Assembly (NCBI RefSeq): GCF_024721995.1
Contig: NZ_JANQBC010000013.1
Span: 151,980 to 215,979, forward strand
Reading direction: 5' to 3'
Length of the DNA: 64,000 nucleotides
Source of the DNA: Paenibacillus radicibacter
GTDB taxonomy: Bacteria > Bacillota > Bacilli > Paenibacillales > NBRC-103111
This document shows positions 35,595 through 44,246 of this stretch, piece after piece. Under the pieces are notes generated by a model. The model was not told the DNA's origin, did no database searches, and saw nothing but the letters and a program-made list of their open reading frames with translations. A program made the translations under genes and the position numbers. Each line of letters opens with the position of its first letter. Position 1 is the first letter of the stretch.

Positions 35595-37298
35595 CTATTC
35601 CTGCCACCTCTCCAATTGCTCTAGATGTTCTCTGAATTTGTCTGCTGCTTGCCCAATCAATTGCTCATCTTGCGTTTCAAGGATACTCTCGTATTGCATG
35701 ATCAAGTTCGCAATAAACTCTCGCTTATCACGCAGTGCTTCCTCATACAATCGCTCGCCTCTAGCCAGTAAAAGGCGATTCTCAGCACGATCTCGGGGAT
35801 GAATTTTAATCGCTTGCAAGGCAAGGAATCGTGCTTCAATCTCTTCTGCGGTAACAGCACCCGGATTGTTCTCAATGATCATCCGTTGTTTCTCTCCACT
35901 ACTCACGGTTGTCACTTCTACTTCCAAGATTCCGTTAATGTCATACGTATATCGAACATCGACAGACTGCTCACCAACCTTAGCAGGTGGCACATTAATC
36001 ATCATTTCACCCAGCTTGATATTATGATCAACACGCCTGCTTTCCCCTTGATATACATCGATACAAATTTCCGATTGTCTATCATGCATGGTATAGAATC
36101 GCTTCATTCGGCTGATCGGAATCGGACTGTTTCGTTCAATAATCGGATGATAATAGCCGTCTGCCTGCTGCCCGTTCTCAAGGCGCTTTGCTACGCTTGT
36201 CCCTAATGTATACGGACATACATCCGTTAGGATCATCTCACGAAGTAGCGCATTTCGCTCCTTGAGAGCAACTTGAACCGCTGCCCCAAGTGCTACTGCT
36301 TCATCTGGATTGATCTCCACGTAAGGCAGGCGACCGAATATTTTACCAACAATCGATTTAATAACAGGCATACGTGATGCACCACCGATCAAGATCACCG
36401 CATCCAGCTCATTGGGGGTAATAGAGGCATCTCGAAGCGCTCGTTCAATCGGATTACGTAGACGCAAGATCAATGAACCTGCGATGGATTCAAACTCACT
36501 GCGGCTAATCGTTAACTCATATTCCGTCTCTTGATATGTAAAATGCATCGTAGCTGTCGCAGCGTGACCAAGTGCATATTTGCACTGATCCGCTTGCTTA
36601 TTTAGAGCTGTCTTCATTTTCGAATCCAACAATTTGTAATCAAGCTTATGTTTATCTGCAAAATGCGTAACCAGCAAATGCGTAAAATCCTCACCGCCTA
36701 GGTAGTTATCACCTGCAATCGACTTCACTTCCATTACACCTTCAAAATACTCCAGAACCGACACATCGAACGTGCCACCTCCTAAGTCGAACACGAGAAA
36801 CTTCGTATCGGACTGTTCCAAATGAAGACCATACGCAAGCGCAGCCGCCGTCGGCTCACTGATCAATCGCTCAACCTTTAAGCCTGCTAGCTCTGCCGCA
36901 CGCTTCGTTGCCTTACGCTGTGCATCGTTAAAGTATGCAGGAACGCTAATAACCGCTTCGGTTACAGGCTGCCCTAGATGAGCTTCCGCATCTTCTTTCA
37001 ATGATCGCACAATAAAAGAGGACAATTCCTCTGGTGTAAAGGAGTATTGTCCCATTTGGGCTATTTTCTCCGTCCCCATAAACCGTTTAAATGCAACTTC
37101 TGTTACTTCGGGATGCGTAATTAAACGCTCTTTTGCAATACGACCCACTAATATTTCACCAGACTCATCCACACTCACGATTGACGGAGTCAAATACTCC
37201 CCTAATGCATTCGGTATTAGTACAGGACGATCTTCTTCCCAATACGCCGCAAGACTATTCGACGTACCCAGATCAATACCTATTGTAAGCAAATCCAA
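35595..37298 (-). CDS. hscC: HscC-type Hsp70 chaperone
   Basis: 567 residues, shorter than DnaK and without its long C-terminal lid tail. The ATPase domain has IGIDLGTSNSLAAYW, VISVPAYFNDAQRKATKRAA, FDLGGGTFDVSVLEYFEG and ILIGGASRMPVIKSIV; LIPNALGEYLTPSIVS and ELSSFIVRSLKEDAEAHLG are close to E. coli HscC. The substrate-binding part spans about 370-500. It starts at TTG after AAGGAG. First gene of an operon with a J-protein and a DUF1266 protein; the main dnaK-grpE-dnaJ locus must be elsewhere. Confidence 0.92.
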   Translation of the reverse strand: MDLLTIGIDLGTSNSLAAYWEEDRPVLIPNALGEYLTPSIVSVDESGEILVGRIAKERLITHPEVTEVAFKRFMGTEKIAQMGQYSFTPEELSSFIVRSLKEDAEAHLGQPVTEAVISVPAYFNDAQRKATKRAAELAGLKVERLISEPTAAALAYGLHLEQSDTKFLVFDLGGGTFDVSVLEYFEGVMEVKSIAGDNYLGGEDFTHLLVTHFADKHKLDYKLLDSKMKTALNKQADQCKYALGHAATATMHFTYQETEYELTISRSEFESIAGSLILRLRNPIERALRDASITPNELDAVILIGGASRMPVIKSIVGKIFGRLPYVEINPDEAVALGAAVQVALKERNALLREMILTDVCPYTLGTSVAKRLENGQQADGYYHPIIERNSPIPISRMKRFYTMHDRQSEICIDVYQGESRRVDHNIKLGEMMINVPPAKVGEQSVDVRYTYDINGILEVEVTTVSSGEKQRMIIENNPGAVTAEEIEARFLALQAIKIHPRDRAENRLLLARGERLYEEALRDKREFIANLIMQYESILETQDEQLIGQAADKFREHLEQLERWQE

Positions 37299-37392
37299 TC
37301 CACTCCTTGCCTTCTATCTACTACAACTTATCCCTATCAAAATATCATAACTGATCTTAACCTATTGCGAACGTGTTAATCTATTACAAATC

Positions 37393-37427
37393 TGACAGAA
37401 ACCCCTTAATTAAAGGGATTTCTGTCA
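37393..37427. repeat. 35-base palindrome between divergent hscC and phosphoesterase genes
   Basis: TGACAGAAACCCCTTAA and TTAAAGGGATTTCTGTCA are inverted copies with two mismatches over 17 positions, centred on AATT. It lies between two divergent genes, where no transcript should end, so an operator or RNA processing hairpin is more likely than a terminator. A TATAAT lies at 37453-37458 on the phosphoesterase side. It is not a CIRCE element. Confidence 0.55.
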
Positions 37428-37495
37428 TCCTAGCATTGCGATTTATTTATAGTATAATGATAGAATAATTAGGTATCTTAAAGGGGGATACACCC

Positions 37496-38554
37496 ATGGT
37501 TCAACGTAGTTTCATCAGGCGACCGTTCGTAGTCGTTCTGGTGGGCATTATCATCGTGTCTGCATTTTTCTTAATCCGCTCCTTACAGGGCAGTGTCGGA
37601 CAAGGCAACTTATCGAGCGCCCTTCCACCTAAACCGCAAGCTGAAGTGGTACCAACGGCAACTCCGACGAAAGCTCCTGGAGATCCGCTGCTTTCTTTCT
37701 TCATCCTTAGTGATATTCATGTCAGTGCAGGCATCCCTGCCTATTCGAACCAACTCAAGAAAGCACTAGACGACATCAAATCATTCAAGGATCCAGTCGA
37801 AGCCATTATGCTAACAGGAGATGTTACAGATACAGGTGCTCCAGGTGATTACAAAGAGTACAAGAAAATCATGTCGCAATACAAACTTCCTCCGATTTAT
37901 GCGAATATGGGTAACCATGACTACTACAACGTCTGGTTAGATAAGGATGGACAGTGGAGTCAGAAAACATTCCCTAACGGAAAGACCGATGCGATGGCAC
38001 GCGAAGCATTTATGTCCTTATTCAATCTAGAGAAACCGTATCATGACGCGAACCTAAACGGACTTCCATTCATTCTTCTATCGCAAGAAGCTTACGTTCA
38101 GGAAAAACCTGAGGTTGGTGAAGGTGCTTGGTACTCCGACGAGCAGATGAATTGGTTCAAGAGCAAGATTGATGCAAGTAAGGGCAAGCCGGTGTTTGTT
38201 ATGATTCATCAGGAGCTTCCAGCTAAAGGGCAGGACGGCGGTACACATCGACTAATTAGAGCGAAGCAGTTCCGCGAGATTGTAAAATCCAATCCGAATG
38301 TATTCATCTTCTCTGGCCATACCCATCAGGATTTAGAGAATGACAGAGAGCATTATATCAAGGAAACGTTCCACTGGTTTAAGAACTCATCTGTTTCTCG
38401 TGTATTGAACACAAAGTATGAGCAAGCGCGTAAGACTTCTTCTCAAGGCCTATATGTGCAAGTATACGAAGATAAAGTTGTCGTGCGCGGTCGTGAATTC
38501 AGTGATCGTACTTGGATCGATAAAGCGAATTGGACAGTGAAGCTAACGAAATAA
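37496..38554 (+). CDS. Membrane-anchored calcineurin-like metallophosphoesterase
   Basis: 352 residues. One N-terminal membrane helix (VVVLVGIIIVSAFFLIRSLQ) and a Pro/Thr-rich linker place the catalytic domain outside the cell. Metal ligands are in ILSDIHVSAG, MLTGDVTDTG, ANMGNHDYYN, MIHQELP and FSGHTHQDL. AAGGGGG precedes the ATG. Such exported enzymes hydrolyse phosphomonoesters or diesters of nucleotides, teichoic acids or DNA; the substrate is not predictable. Monocistronic. Confidence 0.9.
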   Translation: MVQRSFIRRPFVVVLVGIIIVSAFFLIRSLQGSVGQGNLSSALPPKPQAEVVPTATPTKAPGDPLLSFFILSDIHVSAGIPAYSNQLKKALDDIKSFKDPVEAIMLTGDVTDTGAPGDYKEYKKIMSQYKLPPIYANMGNHDYYNVWLDKDGQWSQKTFPNGKTDAMAREAFMSLFNLEKPYHDANLNGLPFILLSQEAYVQEKPEVGEGAWYSDEQMNWFKSKIDASKGKPVFVMIHQELPAKGQDGGTHRLIRAKQFREIVKSNPNVFIFSGHTHQDLENDREHYIKETFHWFKNSSVSRVLNTKYEQARKTSSQGLYVQVYEDKVVVRGREFSDRTWIDKANWTVKLTK

Positions 38555-38584
38555 ATGACGACGATATAACCAGTCGTGCATAAC

Positions 38585-38622
38585 AAAATCCCCTCCAAGT
38601 CACTCAACTTGAAGGGGATTTT
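38585..38622. terminator. Bidirectional terminator between the phosphoesterase and methyltransferase genes
   Basis: AAAATCCCCTCCAAGT and ACTTGAAGGGGATTTT pair with one mismatch, between convergent genes. Confidence 0.9.
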
Positions 38623-38627
38623 CTTAA

Positions 38628-39422
38628 TTATTTCCCAATATGCCTCTGCCTCGCCGCCTCGAACAACATAACCGTTCCAGCCATCGCGACATTCAGCGAT
38701 TCTGCTTGTCCATGCATCGGGATGATAGCTTGCTGGGTAACCAATTGTTCCACTTCCGCGGAAATGCCTTGCCCCTCGTTCCCTAGCACAATCCAACTCG
38801 CCCGCTTGAGATCTAGCTCATAATAGCTCGACTCCGCCTGCAAGGAGCTGCCAATAATCTGCACGCCTTGCTCAGCCGCCTCTGCTAATAACTCCTTCAA
38901 GTCCGCTTCAATGATCGGCAGATGAAAAAGAGAGCCCATCGTCGAGCGAATCGTCTTCGGATTATACAGGTCAACTGTACCGCGACCGAGTACTACTGCA
39001 TGTGCACCGACCGCGTCAGCACTTCGAATAATCGTACCCAAGTTACCAGGGTCTTGTACGCCATCCAGCGCCACAACAAGCGCTTCTTTAAGTTTGAACA
39101 ACTCCGTCGCGTTAGAAGCTGCTTTATCTACGATCGCAAACGTACCTTGCGGCGTCTGTGTATCCGAACATTTTACCATGATGGCAGGTGTTACCGCTAC
39201 CCACTCCACATCAGCCTCATTAAAAGCACGAAGTTCACGCGGCAAACCCTTCTCCATATCATACACAATCGTTCGAACAGGAGCCTTCGCCTTCAAAGCT
39301 TCTTCAATCAGGTGAGTCCCTTCGATCATAAACTGCCCTTGTTTCTGACGACCTTTGCGATCTAATAATTGCACCCACGCTTTTACCCGGGGATTTTGAG
39401 TCGATATAATTTCACTATGCAC
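38628..39422 (-). CDS. TrmH/SpoU family RNA methyltransferase (YsgA-like)
   Basis: 264 residues. The N-terminal SpoU substrate-binding domain (TQNPRVKAWVQLLDRKGRQK, MIEGTHLIEEALK) precedes the knotted methyltransferase domain with VVALDGVQDPGNLGTIIRSA, TMGSLFHLPI and IVLGNEGQGIS, the three SPOUT motifs. It 2'-O-methylates a ribose in rRNA or tRNA; the target is unknown. I chose the GTG with GGAG eight bases upstream; a GTG three codons earlier overlaps the ktrA stop. Second gene after ktrA. Confidence 0.93.
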   Translation of the reverse strand: MHSEIISTQNPRVKAWVQLLDRKGRQKQGQFMIEGTHLIEEALKAKAPVRTIVYDMEKGLPRELRAFNEADVEWVAVTPAIMVKCSDTQTPQGTFAIVDKAASNATELFKLKEALVVALDGVQDPGNLGTIIRSADAVGAHAVVLGRGTVDLYNPKTIRSTMGSLFHLPIIEADLKELLAEAAEQGVQIIGSSLQAESSYYELDLKRASWIVLGNEGQGISAEVEQLVTQQAIIPMHGQAESLNVAMAGTVMLFEAARQRHIGK

Positions 39423-39427
39423 TAAAT

Positions 39428-40087
39428 TCACTCCGTAAATGCCAATTCAAATTTTTGTAGTTCATCATTATGTCCCAGAACAACGAGAATATCATCTTCC
39501 TTCAGCGGCTCATCTACTGTAGGCGGAATAATAAGTTTATCCCCTTTTTTCTGAGCAATAACGTTTACTTTATACTTCGCGCGGACATCCAATTGACGAA
39601 TCGTCCTTCCTACCATATCTCCAGCAGGATGCGTCTCAATAATACTATAATTATCCGACAGCTCTATGTAGTCGATAATGTTAGAAGAAATTAAACTGTG
39701 CGCAACGCGCTGACCCATATCCCGCTCCGGGTACACGATTTTGTCTGCACCAATTTTACGCAGTACATTTCCGTGCAGATCATTTGCCGCTTTTACAACT
39801 AAGCTCTGAACACCCATTTCCTTTAAGATCAGAGTCGTTAGAATCGACGACTGAATATCTTCCCCAATTGCAACAATCACGACGTCAAAGTTACGTATAC
39901 CAATTGCACGAAGCGCATCTTCGTCTGTACTTTCGGCTTGCAATGCATGGGTGACATAAGGCGATATTTCCTGTACCTTCGTTTCATTGGAATCAATCGC
40001 AAGCACTTCAAATCCCGCTTTTGATAGGTTTTTTGCGACACTTGAACCGAATCGACCAAGTCCAATAATAGCATATTGTTTTTTCAC
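39428..40087 (-). CDS. ktrA: Ktr/Trk potassium channel regulatory subunit (RCK domains)
   Basis: 219 residues, matching KtrA/KtrC length. The N-terminal Rossmann fold IIGLGRFGSSVAKNL binds nucleotides, and the C-terminal RCK_C domain (TIRQLDVRAKYKVNVIAQKK) binds ligands such as c-di-AMP in relatives. It gates the membrane K+ channel KtrB or KtrD, which is not in this window. The start is GTG with GGGGGAGGG upstream; the frame extends 46 codons further without a ribosome binding site. KtrC is an equally possible name. Confidence 0.9.
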   Translation of the reverse strand: MKKQYAIIGLGRFGSSVAKNLSKAGFEVLAIDSNETKVQEISPYVTHALQAESTDEDALRAIGIRNFDVVIVAIGEDIQSSILTTLILKEMGVQSLVVKAANDLHGNVLRKIGADKIVYPERDMGQRVAHSLISSNIIDYIELSDNYSIIETHPAGDMVGRTIRQLDVRAKYKVNVIAQKKGDKLIIPPTVDEPLKEDDILVVLGHNDELQKFELAFTE

Positions 40088-40260
40088 GAAAACCCTCCCC
40101 CACCAAGTTTCCTGCATCGGTCTTAGTATCCCCCTATTATAACATAATTTCATCTTTCCCTTAAAAATAATCCCCCGAGCATGTCTTCCCCTCCTTTGAA
40201 GCATACTAACAAAGCGAGTCGTCAAGATAACTTGTATAAGATTGGGGAGTGTTCTAAGCT

Positions 40261-40482
40261 GTGGGCGTACTGTTAGATCTAAGACAAGCTATTTTCCAAC
40301 GTATTAGCAATAAATCAGATGCCGAGCTTCAAGAAATCATTGATGAATCCATCGACGGTAAAGAACAAGTACTGCCTGGACTTGGGGTCATCTTTGAACA
40401 TGTATGGAAGAATATTGATCCTTCTGTCAAAAGCCAGCTGATCACTGCTCTGCAACATTCGCTCAAACAAACAGAGCAATAG
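40261..40482 (+). CDS. sspI: Small acid-soluble spore protein SspI
   Basis: 73 residues: LLDLRQAIFQRISNKSDAEL then EEI-type spacing and VLPGLGVIFEHVWKN, the diagnostic SspI block. SspI is a minor forespore protein unrelated to alpha/beta SASPs. It starts at GTG after GGGGAG at a somewhat long distance. Monocistronic with its own terminator; forespore expression is expected from the family. Confidence 0.93.
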   Translation: MGVLLDLRQAIFQRISNKSDAELQEIIDESIDGKEQVLPGLGVIFEHVWKNIDPSVKSQLITALQHSLKQTEQ

Positions 40483-40502
40483 GAACAATATTTAAACAAA
40501 AT

Positions 40503-40547
40503 AACACCGTAGGTCCTTTTCACTTTCAAAGGCGCACTACGGTGTTT
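40503..40547. terminator. Bidirectional terminator between sspI and the YheC/D gene
   Basis: AACACCGTAG and CTACGGTGTT form a perfect stem with CCTTT...AAAGG pairing in the loop, followed by T-rich sequence. Confidence 0.88.
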
Positions 40548-40577
40548 CACTTTTGGCATAATCTCTTAGAACCTTCA

Positions 40578-41360
40578 TTACTTTTTCCCTCGTATTTTCC
40601 CTACTCCACGATGCTTTCTCTTTAAATTGATGACCCTGCGGTAAACCCGCTTATCTTTTAATTTTTGGAAAATATACGGGTCAGGACTTGTGTTGACTTC
40701 AATTATCCATGGTTTTAAGGAATGATCCACTGCAATATCAAGCCCAATATCTCGGATGCCTGTATATTTTTTGTGCAACAATTTCGCTACACGCTGCCCC
40801 AAGTACTTTAAATTTGCGATAAATGCATTTTGTTTCATTGTATTCATATGTCCATTCAGCAGTGTCTCAACTGGCTTTAACATGCCGCCACCATGTACAT
40901 TCGTAATAATTTTCCCAGGGCTCGCTACCCGGCCAATCATACCTGTTGCTTCCCAATTGTCTCCATCCAAATGCTGAACCATGACTCGAATGTCAAATGG
41001 GCGTGAGCCGAATTCAAGTAAATGGATACCTTTCTGTACCAAATAAGATTTAGCCTTTATTGTCGCACGAATGGATTGATACAATTCACTTACTGTATCG
41101 AACTTAAGCACCTTATATACATTCTGATACTTATAGGCTTTTTCAGTTGCTTTAGGATCCCAATCAACCCTCATTACGCCTCTACCATGCATGCCTAGTA
41201 CAGGTTTAATATAGACCATATGGTGTTGGGCAAGCATATTCTTAAGTGACGCCTCAGTTAGTGGAAGAGTCTGAGGAATATAATTGCTAATACCACTGTC
41301 CTTCAGCAACACCTTTGTTTTTTTCCATTTGCTATATACAAATTGCCCCACCCAACTCAC
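40578..41360 (-). CDS. YheC/YheD family ATP-grasp protein, spore coat associated
   Basis: 260 residues. The family blocks VYIKPVLGMHGRGVMRVDW, VQKGIHLLEFGSRPFDIRVM, TNVHGGGMLKPVE and IGLDIAVDHSLKPWIIEVNT form an ATP-grasp fold with the metal-binding Asp and Asn/Glu pair. YheC and YheD are spore-associated ATP-grasp proteins in Bacillus. It overlaps the upstream glycosyltransferase gene by four bases (ATGA), so the two are translationally coupled. The C-terminus is strongly basic. Confidence 0.9.
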   Translation of the reverse strand: MSWVGQFVYSKWKKTKVLLKDSGISNYIPQTLPLTEASLKNMLAQHHMVYIKPVLGMHGRGVMRVDWDPKATEKAYKYQNVYKVLKFDTVSELYQSIRATIKAKSYLVQKGIHLLEFGSRPFDIRVMVQHLDGDNWEATGMIGRVASPGKIITNVHGGGMLKPVETLLNGHMNTMKQNAFIANLKYLGQRVAKLLHKKYTGIRDIGLDIAVDHSLKPWIIEVNTSPDPYIFQKLKDKRVYRRVINLKRKHRGVGKIRGKK

Positions 41361-42487
41361 CCCATCTCATTAATTTTCGTAATATACAAAGTTGCCATTT
41401 CGTTAGCAGTTTGTATCCAACTGAATTTTTGATTAACCGTACTTCTTGCTTCATCTTTAAGCTTCTGGGCTAGGACGGGACTCTCCTCAATCGAAGCGAT
41501 TCGTTTAGCAAACATTTTATGATCCTTATACGCACGTACTAGCAACCCATTATGTCCATCTTGCACGATCTCCGTAATCCCCCCAATTGCCGATGCAATC
41601 ACTGGAACACCAGAGGCCATCGCTTCCACATTCACAAGACCGAATGCTTCATGCTTTTGTGATGGGCAGACAAAACAATCTCCTAACCAATACATACTCC
41701 GTAACCTGCTGTGAGGGATATTGCCTAAGAAAGTAACAGGTAACTTTAACTTGTGTGCATACTGCTTCAAGCTCCTAATATATGCTTTATGCGGTGAACC
41801 GCCTGCAATTAGAAGACGAATTTTCGGGTGTTTACGCCTTAATTCATGAATCGCCCTCATCAAGACGTTAATCCCTTTTCTCGGAACCAACCTGCCGACA
41901 AACAACACATTGAATGTGCGATGCAATCCGTACTTCTTTCGAACCGCGAGCCGCTCACTTGCACTTGGCAAGCGGAAGCGGTTCGTATCCACCCCTAAGA
42001 ACACTTTGTGAATTTTAGCTTGCTGGGAAGGAAATAGCTTGCTTAGTTCTTGCTTGAGTGAGCTTGAGTTCGCGATAATCATGTCCAAGTTTGACAAACA
42101 AGAGGCTGCATGTGCATGCGAGATATATCGCTTACTTACGAAGGTGAGAGAGTGCATCATTAAGCTAACTGGCTTATTCGGAAAATGAGCCTTAATCGCA
42201 GCAGCATAAATCGGACGATTATCTACTTGAATGAGATCACAATCGAGTAAACGAATTTGCTCAATCACACCTTGCAGATACTTGCCCGACTTGCCAGATG
42301 GCACTCGGATAATGGTCAGGTTTCCAGATGTCGTATGATTCGCTTGTTTGGAATGTCTTCGAGCAATGACAGTGACGCGATGATACTTGGCAAATTCTTT
42401 GGAGATCGCATCAATACAAATTTCCACGGAGCCTCCAACTATTGGAGGAACGGGCAACTGCTCAGGAGCGACTATACATATATGCAA
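41357..42487 (-). CDS. Glycosyltransferase family 4, CotSA-like
   Basis: 376 residues with two Rossmann halves. IVAPEQLPVPPIVGGSVEIC near the N-terminus is the donor/acceptor glycine loop; NVLFVGRLVPRKGINVLMRA and QKHEAFGLVNVEAMASGVPV (E-x7-E nucleotide-sugar site) mark GT4. It starts at TTG after AAGGA at nine bases; the open frame continues upstream without a ribosome binding site. Length is that of the B. subtilis spore coat glycosyltransferase CotSA. Coupling to YheC/D supports a spore surface polysaccharide role. Confidence 0.87.
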   Translation of the reverse strand: MHICIVAPEQLPVPPIVGGSVEICIDAISKEFAKYHRVTVIARRHSKQANHTTSGNLTIIRVPSGKSGKYLQGVIEQIRLLDCDLIQVDNRPIYAAAIKAHFPNKPVSLMMHSLTFVSKRYISHAHAASCLSNLDMIIANSSSLKQELSKLFPSQQAKIHKVFLGVDTNRFRLPSASERLAVRKKYGLHRTFNVLFVGRLVPRKGINVLMRAIHELRRKHPKIRLLIAGGSPHKAYIRSLKQYAHKLKLPVTFLGNIPHSRLRSMYWLGDCFVCPSQKHEAFGLVNVEAMASGVPVIASAIGGITEIVQDGHNGLLVRAYKDHKMFAKRIASIEESPVLAQKLKDEARSTVNQKFSWIQTANEMATLYITKINEMG

Positions 42488-42591
42488 GGGGACACATCCT
42501 TCGCAATTATTTCGTAGAACCGATAGGATATAGTATGTTGACGCGTCCCCCTTTGGCATAGGCAATACTCAGTGTAGACTTTTGGCACCAT

Positions 42592-42625
42592 AAAAAAAGC
42601 ACCCCCGAAAATCTCGGAGATGCTT
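42592..42625 (-). terminator. Terminator of the zwf-cyclase-prfC operon
   Basis: On the minus strand AGCATCTCCGA pairs with CGGGGGTGCT (mismatches in the middle) and a run of seven T follows, 17 bases after the prfC stop. Confidence 0.82.
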
Positions 42626-42641
42626 GATAATCCTATTATTT

Positions 42642-44228
42642 TTAAGGAGCGTTCGGTAAAAATTGTGTGGTTGGATTACGATCAATCGCGGAGCGAAGCG
42701 CGTACTCACTCTCAAACAACGCTACAAAATTACCATTCTTATCTTTAACAAGATGAGAGTTGATTCTAAATTTACTTGGATCAATCTGATCCGCTACAAT
42801 CCAACGTGCGAATTGGAAGTTAAGACGTTGCAATTGAATGTCTACGCCATACTCGCCGCGCATGCGATGCTCGAATACCTCGAATTGAAGTTGACCGACT
42901 ACACCAAGAATCGTCTCATCAAATACACCTGCAGAGGTGAACACTTGAATCGTACCTTCTTCTGTCAACTGGTCAATCCCCTTCTGGTATTGCTTATGTT
43001 TAAGTGCATTCTTAACCGTTACTTTACAGAATAATTCAGGTGAGAACGTTGGAAGTTCATCGTAGACAAAGCTGCCTCCTTGAACTAAAGAATCTCCAAT
43101 TCGGAAAATACCCGGGTCAAACAAACCGATAATATCGCCTGCATAAGCTTCATCTACAATATCACGATCTTGTGCCAAGAACTGCTGCGGCTGTGCAAGC
43201 TTAATATCTTTACAGGCACGTACATGACGTACTGACATACCGCGTTCGAACTTGCCAGATACGATTCGTAAGAAAGCAAGACGATCGCGGTGAGCAGGAT
43301 TCATGTTTGCTTGAATTTTGAACACATAACCTGAGAATGACGGTGTGGTCGGTTCTACAGGCCCTTCCGAGGAGTTACGCAGCTGTGGAGCTGGCGCAAG
43401 TTGCAAGAAGTTCTCAAGGAACGTCTGCACCCCGAAGTTGTTAACAGCCGAACCGAAGAATACCGGTGTAAGCTCACCTTTAAGCACTTTTTCCATGTCA
43501 AAAGGATCACCAGCAACATCAAGAAGCTCAAGCTCTTGACTGAGTTGATCATGTAAGAACTCACCTGCGATTTGACGCACAAGAGGGTCCTCATAACCAC
43601 TTACAGGACGAACCTCGATTTCTCTATGGTCGTCACCTTGGAACAGCTCTAGCTGGGTTTTCTGACGGTCATACACCCCACATAGACTTTTACCCATTCC
43701 AATCGGCCAGTTCATCGGATACGAACGAATACCTAATACATTCTCAAGCTCTTCGAGCAATTCGAATGGATCACGGCCTTCACGGTCGAGTTTATTAATA
43801 AACGTGAAGATCGGAATGTTACGCATACGACACACTTGGAACAACTTAATCGTCTGTGCCTCGACACCCTTCGCTACGTCAATCAACATGACAGCAGCAT
43901 CTGCCGCTGTTAGTGTACGATACGTATCTTCGGAGAAGTCTTGGTGACCTGGTGTGTCCAGAATGTTAATCTTGTGACCTTCATAGTCAAATTGCATCAC
44001 GGAGGAAGTTACTGAGATTCCTCTTTGTTTCTCGATTTCCATCCAGTCGGAAGTTGCGAATTTACTTGCTTTACGTCCTTTTACCGTACCTGCCAAGCGA
44101 ATCGCGCCCCCGAAAAGCAACAGCTTTTCAGTAAGTGTCGTTTTACCCGCATCGGGGTGGGAAATAATCGCGAATGTTCTGCGCTTATTCACTTCCGTAT
44201 TTAATTTTTTCTGTTCTTGTTCATTCAT
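42642..44228 (-). CDS. prfC: Peptide chain release factor 3
   Basis: 528 residues, GTPase that recycles RF1 and RF2 from the ribosome after termination. G1 is SHPDAGKTTL, the switch region has the RF3-specific FGGAIRLAGTVKGRK, G3 is DTPGHQDFSEDTYR and G4 is FINKLDREGRDP. C-terminal domain III block (HRMRGEYGVDIQLQRL) is present. AAGGGG precedes the ATG. It follows the cyclase gene by 18 bases. Confidence 0.97.
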   Translation of the reverse strand: MNEQEQKKLNTEVNKRRTFAIISHPDAGKTTLTEKLLLFGGAIRLAGTVKGRKASKFATSDWMEIEKQRGISVTSSVMQFDYEGHKINILDTPGHQDFSEDTYRTLTAADAAVMLIDVAKGVEAQTIKLFQVCRMRNIPIFTFINKLDREGRDPFELLEELENVLGIRSYPMNWPIGMGKSLCGVYDRQKTQLELFQGDDHREIEVRPVSGYEDPLVRQIAGEFLHDQLSQELELLDVAGDPFDMEKVLKGELTPVFFGSAVNNFGVQTFLENFLQLAPAPQLRNSSEGPVEPTTPSFSGYVFKIQANMNPAHRDRLAFLRIVSGKFERGMSVRHVRACKDIKLAQPQQFLAQDRDIVDEAYAGDIIGLFDPGIFRIGDSLVQGGSFVYDELPTFSPELFCKVTVKNALKHKQYQKGIDQLTEEGTIQVFTSAGVFDETILGVVGQLQFEVFEHRMRGEYGVDIQLQRLNFQFARWIVADQIDPSKFRINSHLVKDKNGNFVALFESEYALRSAIDRNPTTQFLPNAP

Positions 44229-44246
44229 TGTCGATTGAATCCCCTT

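Noticed and set aside
37393..37427. CIRCE heat-shock operator upstream of hscC
   Set aside because: The palindrome does not resemble TTAGCACTC-N9-GAGTGCTAA.
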